64,000 nt of DNA, taken from positions 372,001-436,000 of the forward strand of contig CAWBQO010000006.1 in assembly GCA_963790965.1 (NCBI GenBank). Direction: 5' to 3'. Position numbers and translations under genes: made by a program. A model generated the notes under the pieces. The model was not told the DNA's origin. It made no database searches and was given only the letters and a program-made list of their open reading frames with translations. Below are positions 21,445 through 30,769 of this stretch, piece by piece. Each line of letters starts with the position of its first letter. Position 1 is the first letter of the stretch. Origin of the DNA: CAWBQO01 sp963790965. GTDB taxonomy: Bacteria; Bacteroidota; Rhodothermia; Rhodothermales; DASSAV01.

Positions 21445-24400
21445 GTGCCATTGGCGCGCACCGCGTTCGTTCCGCTGTGTCACAGAAGTTCCGTTAAGCT
21501 TGTGCGTTCTCGCCACGCTGCTCCGTTTGGTCATGCGCCCGCGCGGCGGCCTGCTCCGGCCTCCCGCGCCTTTGCGCGTTTGCTCGCCGGCACGCTGCTC
21601 ATCTGCGCCGTGCTCGCGAGCAGCGCCGCGCCGGGCTACGCGCCGCCTCGGCTCGATCTCTCCCCGCCGGACTCGGACTCCGTAGCCGTCCTGCGCGGCA
21701 TAGCGGCTCCGCCGGATTCGGTGCTGCCCGAGATGTTCATCGATCAAACCGGCGCGGCGAACGCTTCCGGAGCGGACCGGGTCGACGGGGACACGGTTGC
21801 AGTTAGCCCTACTGCGGCGGACACGATCACGGCGGACACGACTTCGGCGGACATGGCCGTGGCCGACTCGGTTCGGTCGGACGCCCTCTCGGAAGCCGGT
21901 GCGGCCGACTCCTCGCTCGTCGACCGGTACCTGGGATCGTTGCGCCGGGATGGGCGCTCGGCTTCGCTCTTCCAGCGAAAGACGCGCCCGTTTTCGGCGC
22001 GGCTGAGTGGCTACTGGAAGCATGAAGTTGCGCTTGACTCCGCCTCCGGCCGCTACGTCGCGCGGGAGACCGTGGGCGGCGAAGACGTACGCGACCGCGT
22101 CTCGCTCGACTTTGAACGCTACCGGCGCGAGCGCCTCCGCCGGGACGTGACGGATGCCTGGTACACCCTCGCCGAGCGCAGCGCGCAGCAGCGGGCCAAT
22201 CAGCGGCGAGGCGGGCTTGGCGTTAACATCGTCGTGCCGGGCGGACGGCAGAGCGCCTTCTCCACGATCTTCGGCAAGCCCGAAGTCGATCTCCGCGTGA
22301 CGGGGCAGGCGTACATTCAGGCAGGCTTCGACCGGCGCAAGAGCGACCAGCAGGCGGCGCTCACCGGCGGTAGCGGTGCACGCACCGATCCGACGTTCAA
22401 GCAGGACCTCAGCCTCGGCATCACCGGCTCCATCGGCGACAAGCTGCGCGTCGATGTGAGCTGGGATACCAAGAACCAGTTCGACTACCAGAACCAGCTC
22501 AAGCTCGTTTACACCGGCTACGAGGACGAGATCATCCAGAAGATCGAAGCCGGAAACGTCTTTCTCCAGACCCCTTCGACGCTCATTCGCGGCGGGCAGA
22601 GCCTCTTCGGCATCAAGAGCGAACTCCAGCTGGGCGGCATCCGCGTCACTACCGTTGCCTCGCAGCAGGAGGGGCAGTCCAACTCGCTTTCCATCGACGG
22701 CGGTTCTCAGAGCAAAGAGTTCAATCTGCGTCCGACGGACTATGACGACAGCAAGCACTTCTTTCTCGGCTACTTCTTCCGCAACCAGTGGGAGCCGGCG
22801 CTGACGAGTCCGCCGACGGTCATCCGGCAGGCGGGTTTCGACCAGATCGAGCAGATCGAAGTCTGGAAGCTCGACGCGACGGCCAACAACGCCACGTCGC
22901 AGAACGACTCCCGGCAGATCGTGGCTATGGTTGACCTTGGCGAACAGCCGACGATCCTCGATCCGGCAGACGGCGGCAGCCGGTATACACGACTCGTCCT
23001 CCCGAGCGCGGACATCGACCAGTATGATGAAGGCACCGGTGAAATCGACGCGCAGTTGCGAGACGGAAACTCGCGCGTGGACACCTTCCTCACGTCGGTA
23101 AAGGGCCTCAACACCAAGGACTTCGAGACGGGCCGCTTCCGCCGCCTCAGCCCGAACGACTACTCGTACGACCGGTATCTCGGCTACATCACGCTCAAGT
23201 CGCGACTGAGTGAAGGCGAGGCGCTGGCCGTTGCCTACAGCTTCCGTTCGAGCGCGGGCGTTCGCCAGATCGGCGACTTTCTTCAGGGCGGATCGGAAGG
23301 AGGGCAGAATGAGGATCGCCTGGTGCTGAAGCTCCTGCGGCCGTCGAACATTACGCCGCCCCCACAGCCGGGCGAAACGGGTTACACACCGGCGGCGTGG
23401 TTTCTGGAGCTGCGCAATATCTACAGCTTGCAGAGCTACGGCATCAACCCGAACGAATTCGATCTGGAGGTCTACTACGAACCGCCGGGCAAGACGCCCG
23501 AGAAGACCATTCCCGGCATCGGCCGCGCGGAGCTTCTCGCCCTGCTCGGTCTTGACCGCCTCAACGCCGACGGCGCGCCCGGGGCCGACTACGAGTTCGA
23601 CTATATCCCCGATTATACCATCGAACCGTCGCAGGGGCTGCTTATCTTCCCCTATCTCGAGCCGTTCGGCAACCACATCGATGAGCTGATCACGGAGAGC
23701 GAAAACCCGGAGCTGCAGAACAACCGCGACCGGTACGTTTTCAGCAACCTGTACACGCTGAAGAAAGAGCGGGCGAAGCTCAACAAGAAGCTCGACATCT
23801 ACACCGTGCGCGGGTCGTACAAAGGCTCCGTTCAGTCCTTCTATGACCTCGGCGCGTACGCGGGCTTGATCCCCGGCTCGGTCCGCGTCACCTCCGGCGG
23901 CACGCCCCTAACGGAAGGGTTGGACTTCGACGTGGATTATCAGAGCGGTTCGGTTTCCATCAAGAACCCGGCTTATCTCTCCGCCGGCCGCGCCATCAAC
24001 ATTACCTACGAGCAGAACCAGTTCTTCAACTTCCAGAAGAAGACGCTCGTGGGCGTGCGTGCCGACTACGTTTTCGACGAGCGCTTCGCCATGGGCGCGA
24101 CGATGATGAGCCTCAACCAGAAGTCGCCGGTGGACAAGTTCCGCCTCGGCGACGAGCCGGTGTCGAACACCATCTGGGGCGTTGACGGCGCCATCGACCT
24201 CGAACCCCGCTGGCTTACGCGCGCCATCGACTTCCTTCCGCTCATCCAGACGAAGGCACCGAGCGCCATCTCGGTCACCGGCGAGTTCGCCCAGCTGCGA
24301 CCCAACCACGTCGAGACGATCGCGTTTGACCGCACGCGGCGAGACCTACGGGACGCAGGGCGCGACTTCACGCGGGATGAGCTACGCGGCGTCTCCTACG

Positions 24401-27400
24401 TCGACGATTTCGAGGGCTTCGAGAACACGTACTCGTTGAAGATGCCCAGCGGCTGGCAGCTTTCCGCCGCCCCGGATTCGATCCCCGTGATTGACGGCGT
24501 GGGACGGCAGAGCGGCGCGGACTCGCTGCGAACCAACTGGCGCGGGACGCTGGCGTGGTACACCCTCGGCCCGTCGTCGCTCGACGGCATCGACGCTTCC
24601 GTTTTCAACCCGCTCTCGATTTCGCAGGTCCTGATCGACGACGTTTACGACCGCGAGATGACCGGCGAGACGGACCGCTACCTTCCGACGCTCGACTTTT
24701 ATTTCAATCCCCTCGAGCGCGGCCCTTACAACTACACGCGAGACCTAAAAGCCTTTCTCAACCATCCGGCCGCGACGTGGGGCGGCATGACGCAGCGCCT
24801 GCCGGACGGCTACAATGACTTCAATCTCAAGAACATCGAGTTCGTCGAGATGATCATCCGTCCGTTTGCCGAAAACGAGGCGAACGACGCCGGCCCGGAA
24901 GCGCGCCTCCTCGTCGACCTCGGCACGATCTCCGAGGACGTGATCCCCAACGGTAAGCTAAACCTTGAAGACGGCCTCTCGACCACGACGGCAAACCCGA
25001 ACACGATCGACGACTGGAGTCGCCTGAGCGGTGCCGACACGGACAACGCCATCACGATCAAAGACGGCCGCACGGAAGACCTGGGGCTTGACGGCCTTGC
25101 CTCTTACAATCCGGACGCTTACCGAAACGTGCCGCCGAATGGCATTTCTCTGGCGGAGCAGGACTTCTACGCGGACTTTCTGGCTTCGCTCGATCCCAAC
25201 GACCCGGACCCGCGCTACCGGGCAGAAGTCGCGCGTGCGCTCATCGATCCGTCCAATGACGACTACATCTACTTCCGCTCCGGCGACTACTTCAACGACG
25301 ATCAGCTCTATCCGCGCAGCCTGTATCCCAACGGGCCGACGGTTCAGCAGCGGTTTTCGCACTACTTCCCCGGACTGGAACTGAACTCCTTCGAGGGTCA
25401 GAATCGCATCGGCAACCGGGGGCAAAAGACGGGCAATTCGCGCTACCCGGACACCGAGGACCTGAACCTGAACTCGCGCGCGGACGTCGCCAACAACTAC
25501 TTCGAATACGAAATCCCGCTCAGCCTCGCGGCGCTCCAGGAGCAGGCGCGGCCGGAGAACCAGGACGACTACGTCGTTACGGAGCTGACGAAGAAAGGCA
25601 CGCCGACGGGTTGGTACCAGGTCCGTATACCCGTCCAGCAGTTCACGCGCCGCTTCGGGACGATCAACAACTTCGACCTCATCGAATCCATTCGTCTCTG
25701 GACGACGGGCCACAAAGTGCCCGCCACGGTGCGGATCGCGGCCATCGAGCTGGTCGGGAGCCAGTGGCAGAAAGCGGGCGACGTTACGGGCGACCTCGAC
25801 TCGCTGATCATCCAGCGAGAAGCCCGGTTCACGGTCTCGAGTATCAACAACGAGGAGAACGCGAACGTTTACAAGCCGCCCAGTGGTGCCGTCGTTTCGC
25901 AGACGCGCCTTGCCTCCGGCTCCGCCCGCGACGCCCGCGAGCAGTCCATGCTGATGCGCGTGGAAGACCTGCACCCGGGCAACCAGCGCGCGATCTACAA
26001 GACGTTCCAGGGCCTTGATCTGCTAAAGTACGACTTCCTCCGGATGTTCGTCCATATGCACGGCCGCCTCGCAGATGGGACGGACCTGGCGCAGCTTGCC
26101 GAAACGAACATGGAAGAGGCGCGCAGTAAGGCCGTGCTTTTCGTGCGCCTCGGCTCGAATCAGACCGACGACTACTACGAGTACGAGCAGCCGCTGACGC
26201 CGAGCGCGGAGAGCGCACCCACGGCTGATCTCCTGTGGCGGCAGTACGAGTATTACGGTGGAAAGGACCGGCCGCAGGACCTGAACTCCCTCGGTCTCCG
26301 TCTCTCCGCGCTCAATCAGCTCAAGGTGCAACGGGACCTCTCCGAGGCCGTCCTCAACCGCGTCTTCTGGAGCAGCGAAAACGGGGTGCGAACCCCCGGT
26401 GCACCGGATGTGGAGGAGTTTGCTCCGCCCGGAACCCGCATCGGCGTGAAGGGGAACCCCTCGCTGGGGAAGATCAATACCGTAGTGATCGGGCTGCGGC
26501 ATCCCGGCGGCGACTACGTGATCGAGGACATCACGCTCTGGGTGAACGAGCTTCGGACGGCGGGTTATGACGAGACGAACGGCTGGGCGGGCCTCGTCAA
26601 TGCGTCCTTTAAGCTCGCAGACCTCGGCAACTTCAAGTTCAACATGCAGCGGCAGACCGACGGCTTCGGCGAGCTGGCAAGCACCCTCGACGAACGGCAG
26701 CAGACGAACATCAGCAACTGGGGCTTCAACTCGGACGTGAACCTCGACAAGTTCATCCCGGAACGCTACGGGTGGTCGTTGCCCCTCTCGTTCCAGATGC
26801 AGTCCAACACCACCACGCCGCGCTACTCCCCCACCCGCGGCGACGTGCGCCTTGAAGAGGAACTGGCCCGCATCGACGCCCTCGACGTCTCCTCGGAGGA
26901 CAGGGATCTGCTTCGCCGGGAGGTGATGGACAACGCGCAGACGCACAGCCTGAGCCAGTCGTTCACGGCGCGCATCGCCAAGACCGGATCGGACTCGTGG
27001 CTCTTGCGCAACACGCTCGACGCGCTCTCCCTGAACTACAACTATGCGAACGGCAGCGCGCGCACGCCCTCGCAGAAGATGAACGACTCGTGGCGATGGT
27101 CCGGGACAGCGGGGTACCGCGTGAGCATCCGGAAGCCGCGCACCGTCAAGCCGCTCTGGTTCATGCAGAGTCTGCCGCTCATCGGCTCTATTGGCGGAAT
27201 CAACTTCAACTATGCGCCGCAGGCCATCTCGTTCACCGCCTCGGCCTCGCGCAACTTCTCGGAATCGCAGCAGCGGCGCGTCACGCTGCGCGGGCTGCCG
27301 CCGGGGCAGATGGAATACCTCGCGCTGAACCCGATCCGGCAGGTGCATTCCTTCGGCCACCGGCGCAACTTCTCGCTCCAGTACAATCCGTTCAACTTCC

Positions 27401-29514
27401 TCAACCTCAACCTGCAAACGAACACCGATCAAAACCTGAATGCGCGCGGAGTCGACACGCTGCACAGCGCCATCCGGGTTTTCGGGAACGAGCAGGACGG
27501 GATGCTCTACGAGGGCAGCTCCGTCCGGGACCTCGTCAACCGGGGCATCCTGACGGACTCGACGGCGCAGGAGGGCTACGACGTTACGCGGCTTCGCGTC
27601 AGGCCGGCCGGCAGTGTGCTCGGGAGCATCCTTACCGGGAACGGCCCGCGCACGGAGGCTTTCAGCCAGCAGTTCGGAGCCACTTTCCAGCCGAACCTGA
27701 GCAAAGTCAAGGCGCTGAGTTGGTTCAACTTGCAGCCGGTCGGGTACAACGTGACCTACCGCTGGCAGAATGGTCCCGCCGGGCAGCTTACCGGCGCAAC
27801 GGTCGCCAACAGCGTCGATCTCAAAACCGGATTCTCGCTCAAGCCACAGGAGTTCTGGAAGAAGTTCGCATTCTACCGGACGATCGAGCAGGAGCAGCGA
27901 GCCGCCGAGCAGGCGAAAAAGCAGGCAAGACAGCTGAAGCTCGCCGACCGGCAGCGCCGCTCGGAGGAGCGCAAACGGGAGCGCGAGGCCGAGGCCAAAC
28001 GCCGTGAAGCGGAAGACGCCTTGCGCGCGCAGGGCATCGAGCCGCCGGTCGACTCGACGGCACTGGCGGAGGCGGCGTTGGAGGACACCACTTCGCGCGC
28101 CCGTCGCCCGGTCATTTCGCTACCCAAGCCCAATCCCCTGGCTTTATTACGGCGCGCTTTTCTGGCGGTGACCGGCGTGCGGGATCTCAACGTGACCTAC
28201 TCCAACACGCAGTCCGCCACCTCCTCCGGCGTGGGCGTACTCTCGCCGGATGGGGAGTCGGTCAGCGTCGGGTATAACCTGCTCGATGCGGTGCGTGGGG
28301 ACGGGCCGGGCCTCGGCTACCGGTTCGGCTTTGATCGGCACATAGACACGGACAAGCGGCTGCTCAACGTGCCCTCGCTTCGTATTCGGGATGACTTTAC
28401 CACGACTGAAAAGCTGCTCGCGCGGACGACGATCATGCCGAGTCCGGCGCTGTCGATCAACCTGAACTGGAACGTCGATTGGGGCACCCGTGAAAACATC
28501 GCCTTGCAGATGGACGAGTTCAACAACCTCACGCAACAGATCAACACGACGGGCGACAACCGGGCGTCCATCTGGGCGTTTGGAGCGAGCTACCTCGACC
28601 TGTTCAAGCGGCAGCGCGTCACGTTCGAGCAGGACCGGCAGGCCGCGAGCGGCAACCAGATCAGCGACGACAACGGGGACGGCCGGGTGGCCGCAGCCAG
28701 CCAGTCTGTCGTGGACGACTTTATGGCGGCGTACCTGAAAGGTCCGGGCACGCTGGGTGGCCGTGGTTTGCTGCCCTTCCCGATGCCGTCATGGAACATG
28801 ACCTACAGCGGCTTCGGCAACTGGCCCATCGTGCGCAGCCTTGTCCAGAGCGCCTCGCTCAAGCACGGCTACAGCGCCGACTATTCGACCGGGTACGCGA
28901 CCAACATCGTGGCGAACGCGCCGACGGTGAATCTCGGGCGGTACGTCGTCCAGTATGAATCGCCCGAGTACAAGGTGAACACGGTGCGCGTGAGCGAACG
29001 ATTCTCGCCGCTCATCGGCGCGGACTTCTCGTTCAAGGGGCGCGTGCAGACCTCCGTGGCGTGGAACAAGACCAGTTCGTACACCCTCACCCCGGGGACG
29101 AATGTTGTGGGCGAGGTGAGGACCAACGAGATCACGGCGACGGCCGGCTACCAGCGGCAAGGGATGAACATCCCGTTCCTGCCGGGCAAGCGCCTCAACA
29201 ACCGGATCTCGTTCAACCTCGCCGTGTCGTGGGCCGCCAACTCGGACGTTCAGTACCGGCTCAACACGGGGCTGATCGACCTGATCAACCGGCCAGAGAC
29301 GTTCCAGGACAGGGACGTGCTCAGCGGCGACAACGTCTCCCGCCCGACGGACATCCAGCGGCTGACGATTGCGCCGAAGATCTCCTATCAGTTCAGCAAC
29401 CGGGTTTCGGCGGACTTCACGCTGCGCCGCGAGAACTTCATCGGCGACGGGCGGCAGCCCTCCTACACCAACACGTCCGGCAACTTCAACATCCGCGTGA
29501 GCATCTCGAACTGA
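21445..29514 (+). CDS. sprA: SprA, giant outer-membrane translocon of the type IX secretion system
   Basis: Up to 2689 aa. The longest frame starts with GTG at 21445, but a GTG at 21502 is equally possible; both precede the hydrophobic leader FARLLAGTLLICAVLASSAA. SprA hallmarks: VPGGRQSAFSTIFGKPEVDLRVTG, DLSLGITGSIGDKLRVDVSWDTKNQFDYQNQLKL, GYEDEIIQKIEAGNVFLQTPS and YFFRNQWEP in the N-terminal third, then thousands of residues of aromatic/beta-strand pattern expected for the 36-strand barrel. Function: pore through which T9SS cargo reaches the cell surface; needed for gliding in Bacteroidota. Around residues 2147-2200 sits a highly charged Glu/Arg/Lys/Ala stretch, odd for a barrel loop. Length is slightly above typical (about 2400). 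Confidence 0.95.
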   Translation: MPLARTAFVPLCHRSSVKLVRSRHAAPFGHAPARRPAPASRAFARLLAGTLLICAVLASSAAPGYAPPRLDLSPPDSDSVAVLRGIAAPPDSVLPEMFIDQTGAANASGADRVDGDTVAVSPTAADTITADTTSADMAVADSVRSDALSEAGAADSSLVDRYLGSLRRDGRSASLFQRKTRPFSARLSGYWKHEVALDSASGRYVARETVGGEDVRDRVSLDFERYRRERLRRDVTDAWYTLAERSAQQRANQRRGGLGVNIVVPGGRQSAFSTIFGKPEVDLRVTGQAYIQAGFDRRKSDQQAALTGGSGARTDPTFKQDLSLGITGSIGDKLRVDVSWDTKNQFDYQNQLKLVYTGYEDEIIQKIEAGNVFLQTPSTLIRGGQSLFGIKSELQLGGIRVTTVASQQEGQSNSLSIDGGSQSKEFNLRPTDYDDSKHFFLGYFFRNQWEPALTSPPTVIRQAGFDQIEQIEVWKLDATANNATSQNDSRQIVAMVDLGEQPTILDPADGGSRYTRLVLPSADIDQYDEGTGEIDAQLRDGNSRVDTFLTSVKGLNTKDFETGRFRRLSPNDYSYDRYLGYITLKSRLSEGEALAVAYSFRSSAGVRQIGDFLQGGSEGGQNEDRLVLKLLRPSNITPPPQPGETGYTPAAWFLELRNIYSLQSYGINPNEFDLEVYYEPPGKTPEKTIPGIGRAELLALLGLDRLNADGAPGADYEFDYIPDYTIEPSQGLLIFPYLEPFGNHIDELITESENPELQNNRDRYVFSNLYTLKKERAKLNKKLDIYTVRGSYKGSVQSFYDLGAYAGLIPGSVRVTSGGTPLTEGLDFDVDYQSGSVSIKNPAYLSAGRAINITYEQNQFFNFQKKTLVGVRADYVFDERFAMGATMMSLNQKSPVDKFRLGDEPVSNTIWGVDGAIDLEPRWLTRAIDFLPLIQTKAPSAISVTGEFAQLRPNHVETIAFDRTRRDLRDAGRDFTRDELRGVSYVDDFEGFENTYSLKMPSGWQLSAAPDSIPVIDGVGRQSGADSLRTNWRGTLAWYTLGPSSLDGIDASVFNPLSISQVLIDDVYDREMTGETDRYLPTLDFYFNPLERGPYNYTRDLKAFLNHPAATWGGMTQRLPDGYNDFNLKNIEFVEMIIRPFAENEANDAGPEARLLVDLGTISEDVIPNGKLNLEDGLSTTTANPNTIDDWSRLSGADTDNAITIKDGRTEDLGLDGLASYNPDAYRNVPPNGISLAEQDFYADFLASLDPNDPDPRYRAEVARALIDPSNDDYIYFRSGDYFNDDQLYPRSLYPNGPTVQQRFSHYFPGLELNSFEGQNRIGNRGQKTGNSRYPDTEDLNLNSRADVANNYFEYEIPLSLAALQEQARPENQDDYVVTELTKKGTPTGWYQVRIPVQQFTRRFGTINNFDLIESIRLWTTGHKVPATVRIAAIELVGSQWQKAGDVTGDLDSLIIQREARFTVSSINNEENANVYKPPSGAVVSQTRLASGSARDAREQSMLMRVEDLHPGNQRAIYKTFQGLDLLKYDFLRMFVHMHGRLADGTDLAQLAETNMEEARSKAVLFVRLGSNQTDDYYEYEQPLTPSAESAPTADLLWRQYEYYGGKDRPQDLNSLGLRLSALNQLKVQRDLSEAVLNRVFWSSENGVRTPGAPDVEEFAPPGTRIGVKGNPSLGKINTVVIGLRHPGGDYVIEDITLWVNELRTAGYDETNGWAGLVNASFKLADLGNFKFNMQRQTDGFGELASTLDERQQTNISNWGFNSDVNLDKFIPERYGWSLPLSFQMQSNTTTPRYSPTRGDVRLEEELARIDALDVSSEDRDLLRREVMDNAQTHSLSQSFTARIAKTGSDSWLLRNTLDALSLNYNYANGSARTPSQKMNDSWRWSGTAGYRVSIRKPRTVKPLWFMQSLPLIGSIGGINFNYAPQAISFTASASRNFSESQQRRVTLRGLPPGQMEYLALNPIRQVHSFGHRRNFSLQYNPFNFLNLNLQTNTDQNLNARGVDTLHSAIRVFGNEQDGMLYEGSSVRDLVNRGILTDSTAQEGYDVTRLRVRPAGSVLGSILTGNGPRTEAFSQQFGATFQPNLSKVKALSWFNLQPVGYNVTYRWQNGPAGQLTGATVANSVDLKTGFSLKPQEFWKKFAFYRTIEQEQRAAEQAKKQARQLKLADRQRRSEERKREREAEAKRREAEDALRAQGIEPPVDSTALAEAALEDTTSRARRPVISLPKPNPLALLRRAFLAVTGVRDLNVTYSNTQSATSSGVGVLSPDGESVSVGYNLLDAVRGDGPGLGYRFGFDRHIDTDKRLLNVPSLRIRDDFTTTEKLLARTTIMPSPALSINLNWNVDWGTRENIALQMDEFNNLTQQINTTGDNRASIWAFGASYLDLFKRQRVTFEQDRQAASGNQISDDNGDGRVAAASQSVVDDFMAAYLKGPGTLGGRGLLPFPMPSWNMTYSGFGNWPIVRSLVQSASLKHGYSADYSTGYATNIVANAPTVNLGRYVVQYESPEYKVNTVRVSERFSPLIGADFSFKGRVQTSVAWNKTSSYTLTPGTNVVGEVRTNEITATAGYQRQGMNIPFLPGKRLNNRISFNLAVSWAANSDVQYRLNTGLIDLINRPETFQDRDVLSGDNVSRPTDIQRLTIAPKISYQFSNRVSADFTLRRENFIGDGRQPSYTNTSGNFNIRVSISN

Positions 29515-29573
29515 GTCGACGAAGGCCTTTATGTTGACGCACAGGCGCGGGCTGAGTCTGACGGGGAATTGAT

Positions 29574-29597
29574 GCAGAGTCGCGGAGGCGCAGAGGA
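29574..29597. repeat. GCAGAG-type intergenic repeat
   Basis: GCAGAGTCGCGGAGGCGCAGAGGA lies between sprA and recR. It is the same family as the repeats at 37046, 37252 and 37346. Confidence 0.7.
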
Positions 29598-29634
29598 TCT
29601 TTCATTCCGCGCCGGGGGGGTTGTTTCCCACCGA

Positions 29635-30267
29635 TCAGACGGAGACGCGGCCTTCGAGGGCGCGGGAGAGGGTCGCCTCGTCGGCGTATTCGAGGTCGCC
29701 GCCGATGGGAAGGCCGCGTGCGATGCGGGTGACCTTGATGCCGAAGGGGTGCAAGAGCTGCGAAAGGTAGTAGGCGGTCGTGTCGCCCTCGACGTTCGGG
29801 TTCATGGCGAGGATGACCTCGCGAACGGGCGTCGGCTCCCCGGTTGCATCGCCCGGTTCACGCACGCCGCCGACGCGCGCTATGAGTTCGCGTATCCGAA
29901 GCTCTTCCGGCCCGATGCCGTCAAGCGGCGAAATGACGCCGCCGAGCACGTGGTAGAGACCCGAGAACTCGCCGGTTCGTTCGAGCGCCATGACGTCGTT
30001 CGGCTCCTCCACGACGCAGATCACCGAGCCGTCCCGTTTCGCCGACTCGCACACCGAGCAGACTTCGCTGTCGGTCACGTTGAAACAGATCTTGCAGTAG
30101 CGCACCCGGTCCTTTACGGCCACCAGCGCCCGGGCGAGATCGACGACCTCCTCGCGAGGCATCTTGAGGATATAGGCCGTAAGCCGCTGGGCCGTCTTAC
30201 GGCCAATCGTCGGCAGCTTGGTGAACTGTTCGACGAGGGCTTCAACGGACTCTGATGTGAAGTGCAT
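29635..30267 (-). CDS. recR: recombination mediator RecR
   Basis: 210 aa. Helix-hairpin-helix LPTIGRKTAQRLT (18-30), zinc finger C58-x2-C61...C70-x2-C73, then the Toprim domain (SVICVVEEPNDVMALERTGEFSGLYHVLGGVISPLDGIGPEELRI) and a C-terminal Walker-B-like end (ARGLPIGGDLEYADEATL). It loads RecA at gaps together with RecO/RecF. Last gene of the dnaX-ybaB-recR cluster. Slight extension around residues 135-145 (GGVREPGDATGEPTP) relative to E. coli (201 aa). Confidence 0.97.
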   Translation of the reverse strand: MHFTSESVEALVEQFTKLPTIGRKTAQRLTAYILKMPREEVVDLARALVAVKDRVRYCKICFNVTDSEVCSVCESAKRDGSVICVVEEPNDVMALERTGEFSGLYHVLGGVISPLDGIGPEELRIRELIARVGGVREPGDATGEPTPVREVILAMNPNVEGDTTAYYLSQLLHPFGIKVTRIARGLPIGGDLEYADEATLSRALEGRVSV

Positions 30268-30326
30268 ACGGAACGAGGGACTGCCGGCGCGCCAGGAGCG
30301 GCCCGCGCTTTCGCGAGGCGGAGGCT

Positions 30327-30668
30327 TTAGAAGCCCATTTTGCTCATGTCGAAGCCGGGCGGAAGGAGCGATCCGGCAGCGCGGTTCATTTCCTCCTTGG
30401 CCAGTTCGGCCGCCTGTTCGAGCGCTTTATTGACGCCCGCGACGACGAGGTCTTCCAGCACCTCGAGGTCTTCCAGATCCACGGCGTCCTTCTCCAACTT
30501 GATCGACGTGATGCGCATGTTGCCGTTCGCAGTCACGGTGACCATGCCGCCGCCGGCCTCAGCCGTGGTGCTCTTGAGGGCGAGCGCCTCTTGCGTTTCA
30601 GTGACCTTGCGCTGCATGTCCATGAAACTGCTGAACATGTCTGCCATATTCATTCCGCCGTCCGCCAT
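30327..30668 (-). CDS. YbaB/EbfC nucleoid-associated protein
   Basis: 113 aa from the ATG at 30668 (an ATG at 30650 is possible; a longer frame upstream is not family-like). It shows the YbaB pattern: a helical MQRKVTETQEAL, a beta section with GGGMVTVTANGNMRITSIKLEKDAV, then a long C-terminal helix (LEDLVVAGVNKALEQAAELAKEEMNRAAG). Binds DNA as a dimer. The position between dnaX and recR is conserved across bacteria and supports the call. Confidence 0.93.
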   Translation of the reverse strand: MADGGMNMADMFSSFMDMQRKVTETQEALALKSTTAEAGGGMVTVTANGNMRITSIKLEKDAVDLEDLEVLEDLVVAGVNKALEQAAELAKEEMNRAAGSLLPPGFDMSKMGF

Positions 30669-30769
30669 AGTCTTGATCCGAGTGGATGGGAAGCCGGCTG
30701 CATCGTCCAATGCCGCTCGTCTGCCCGGTGTGAGTAATCTGTAGCCGTTGCGCCCTCTCTCGGGCGTGG

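Noticed and set aside
21364..23676. 770-codon minus-strand open frame opposite the start of sprA
   Set aside because: No domain pattern; fully overlaps the sprA coding region, whose family signatures are unmistakable.
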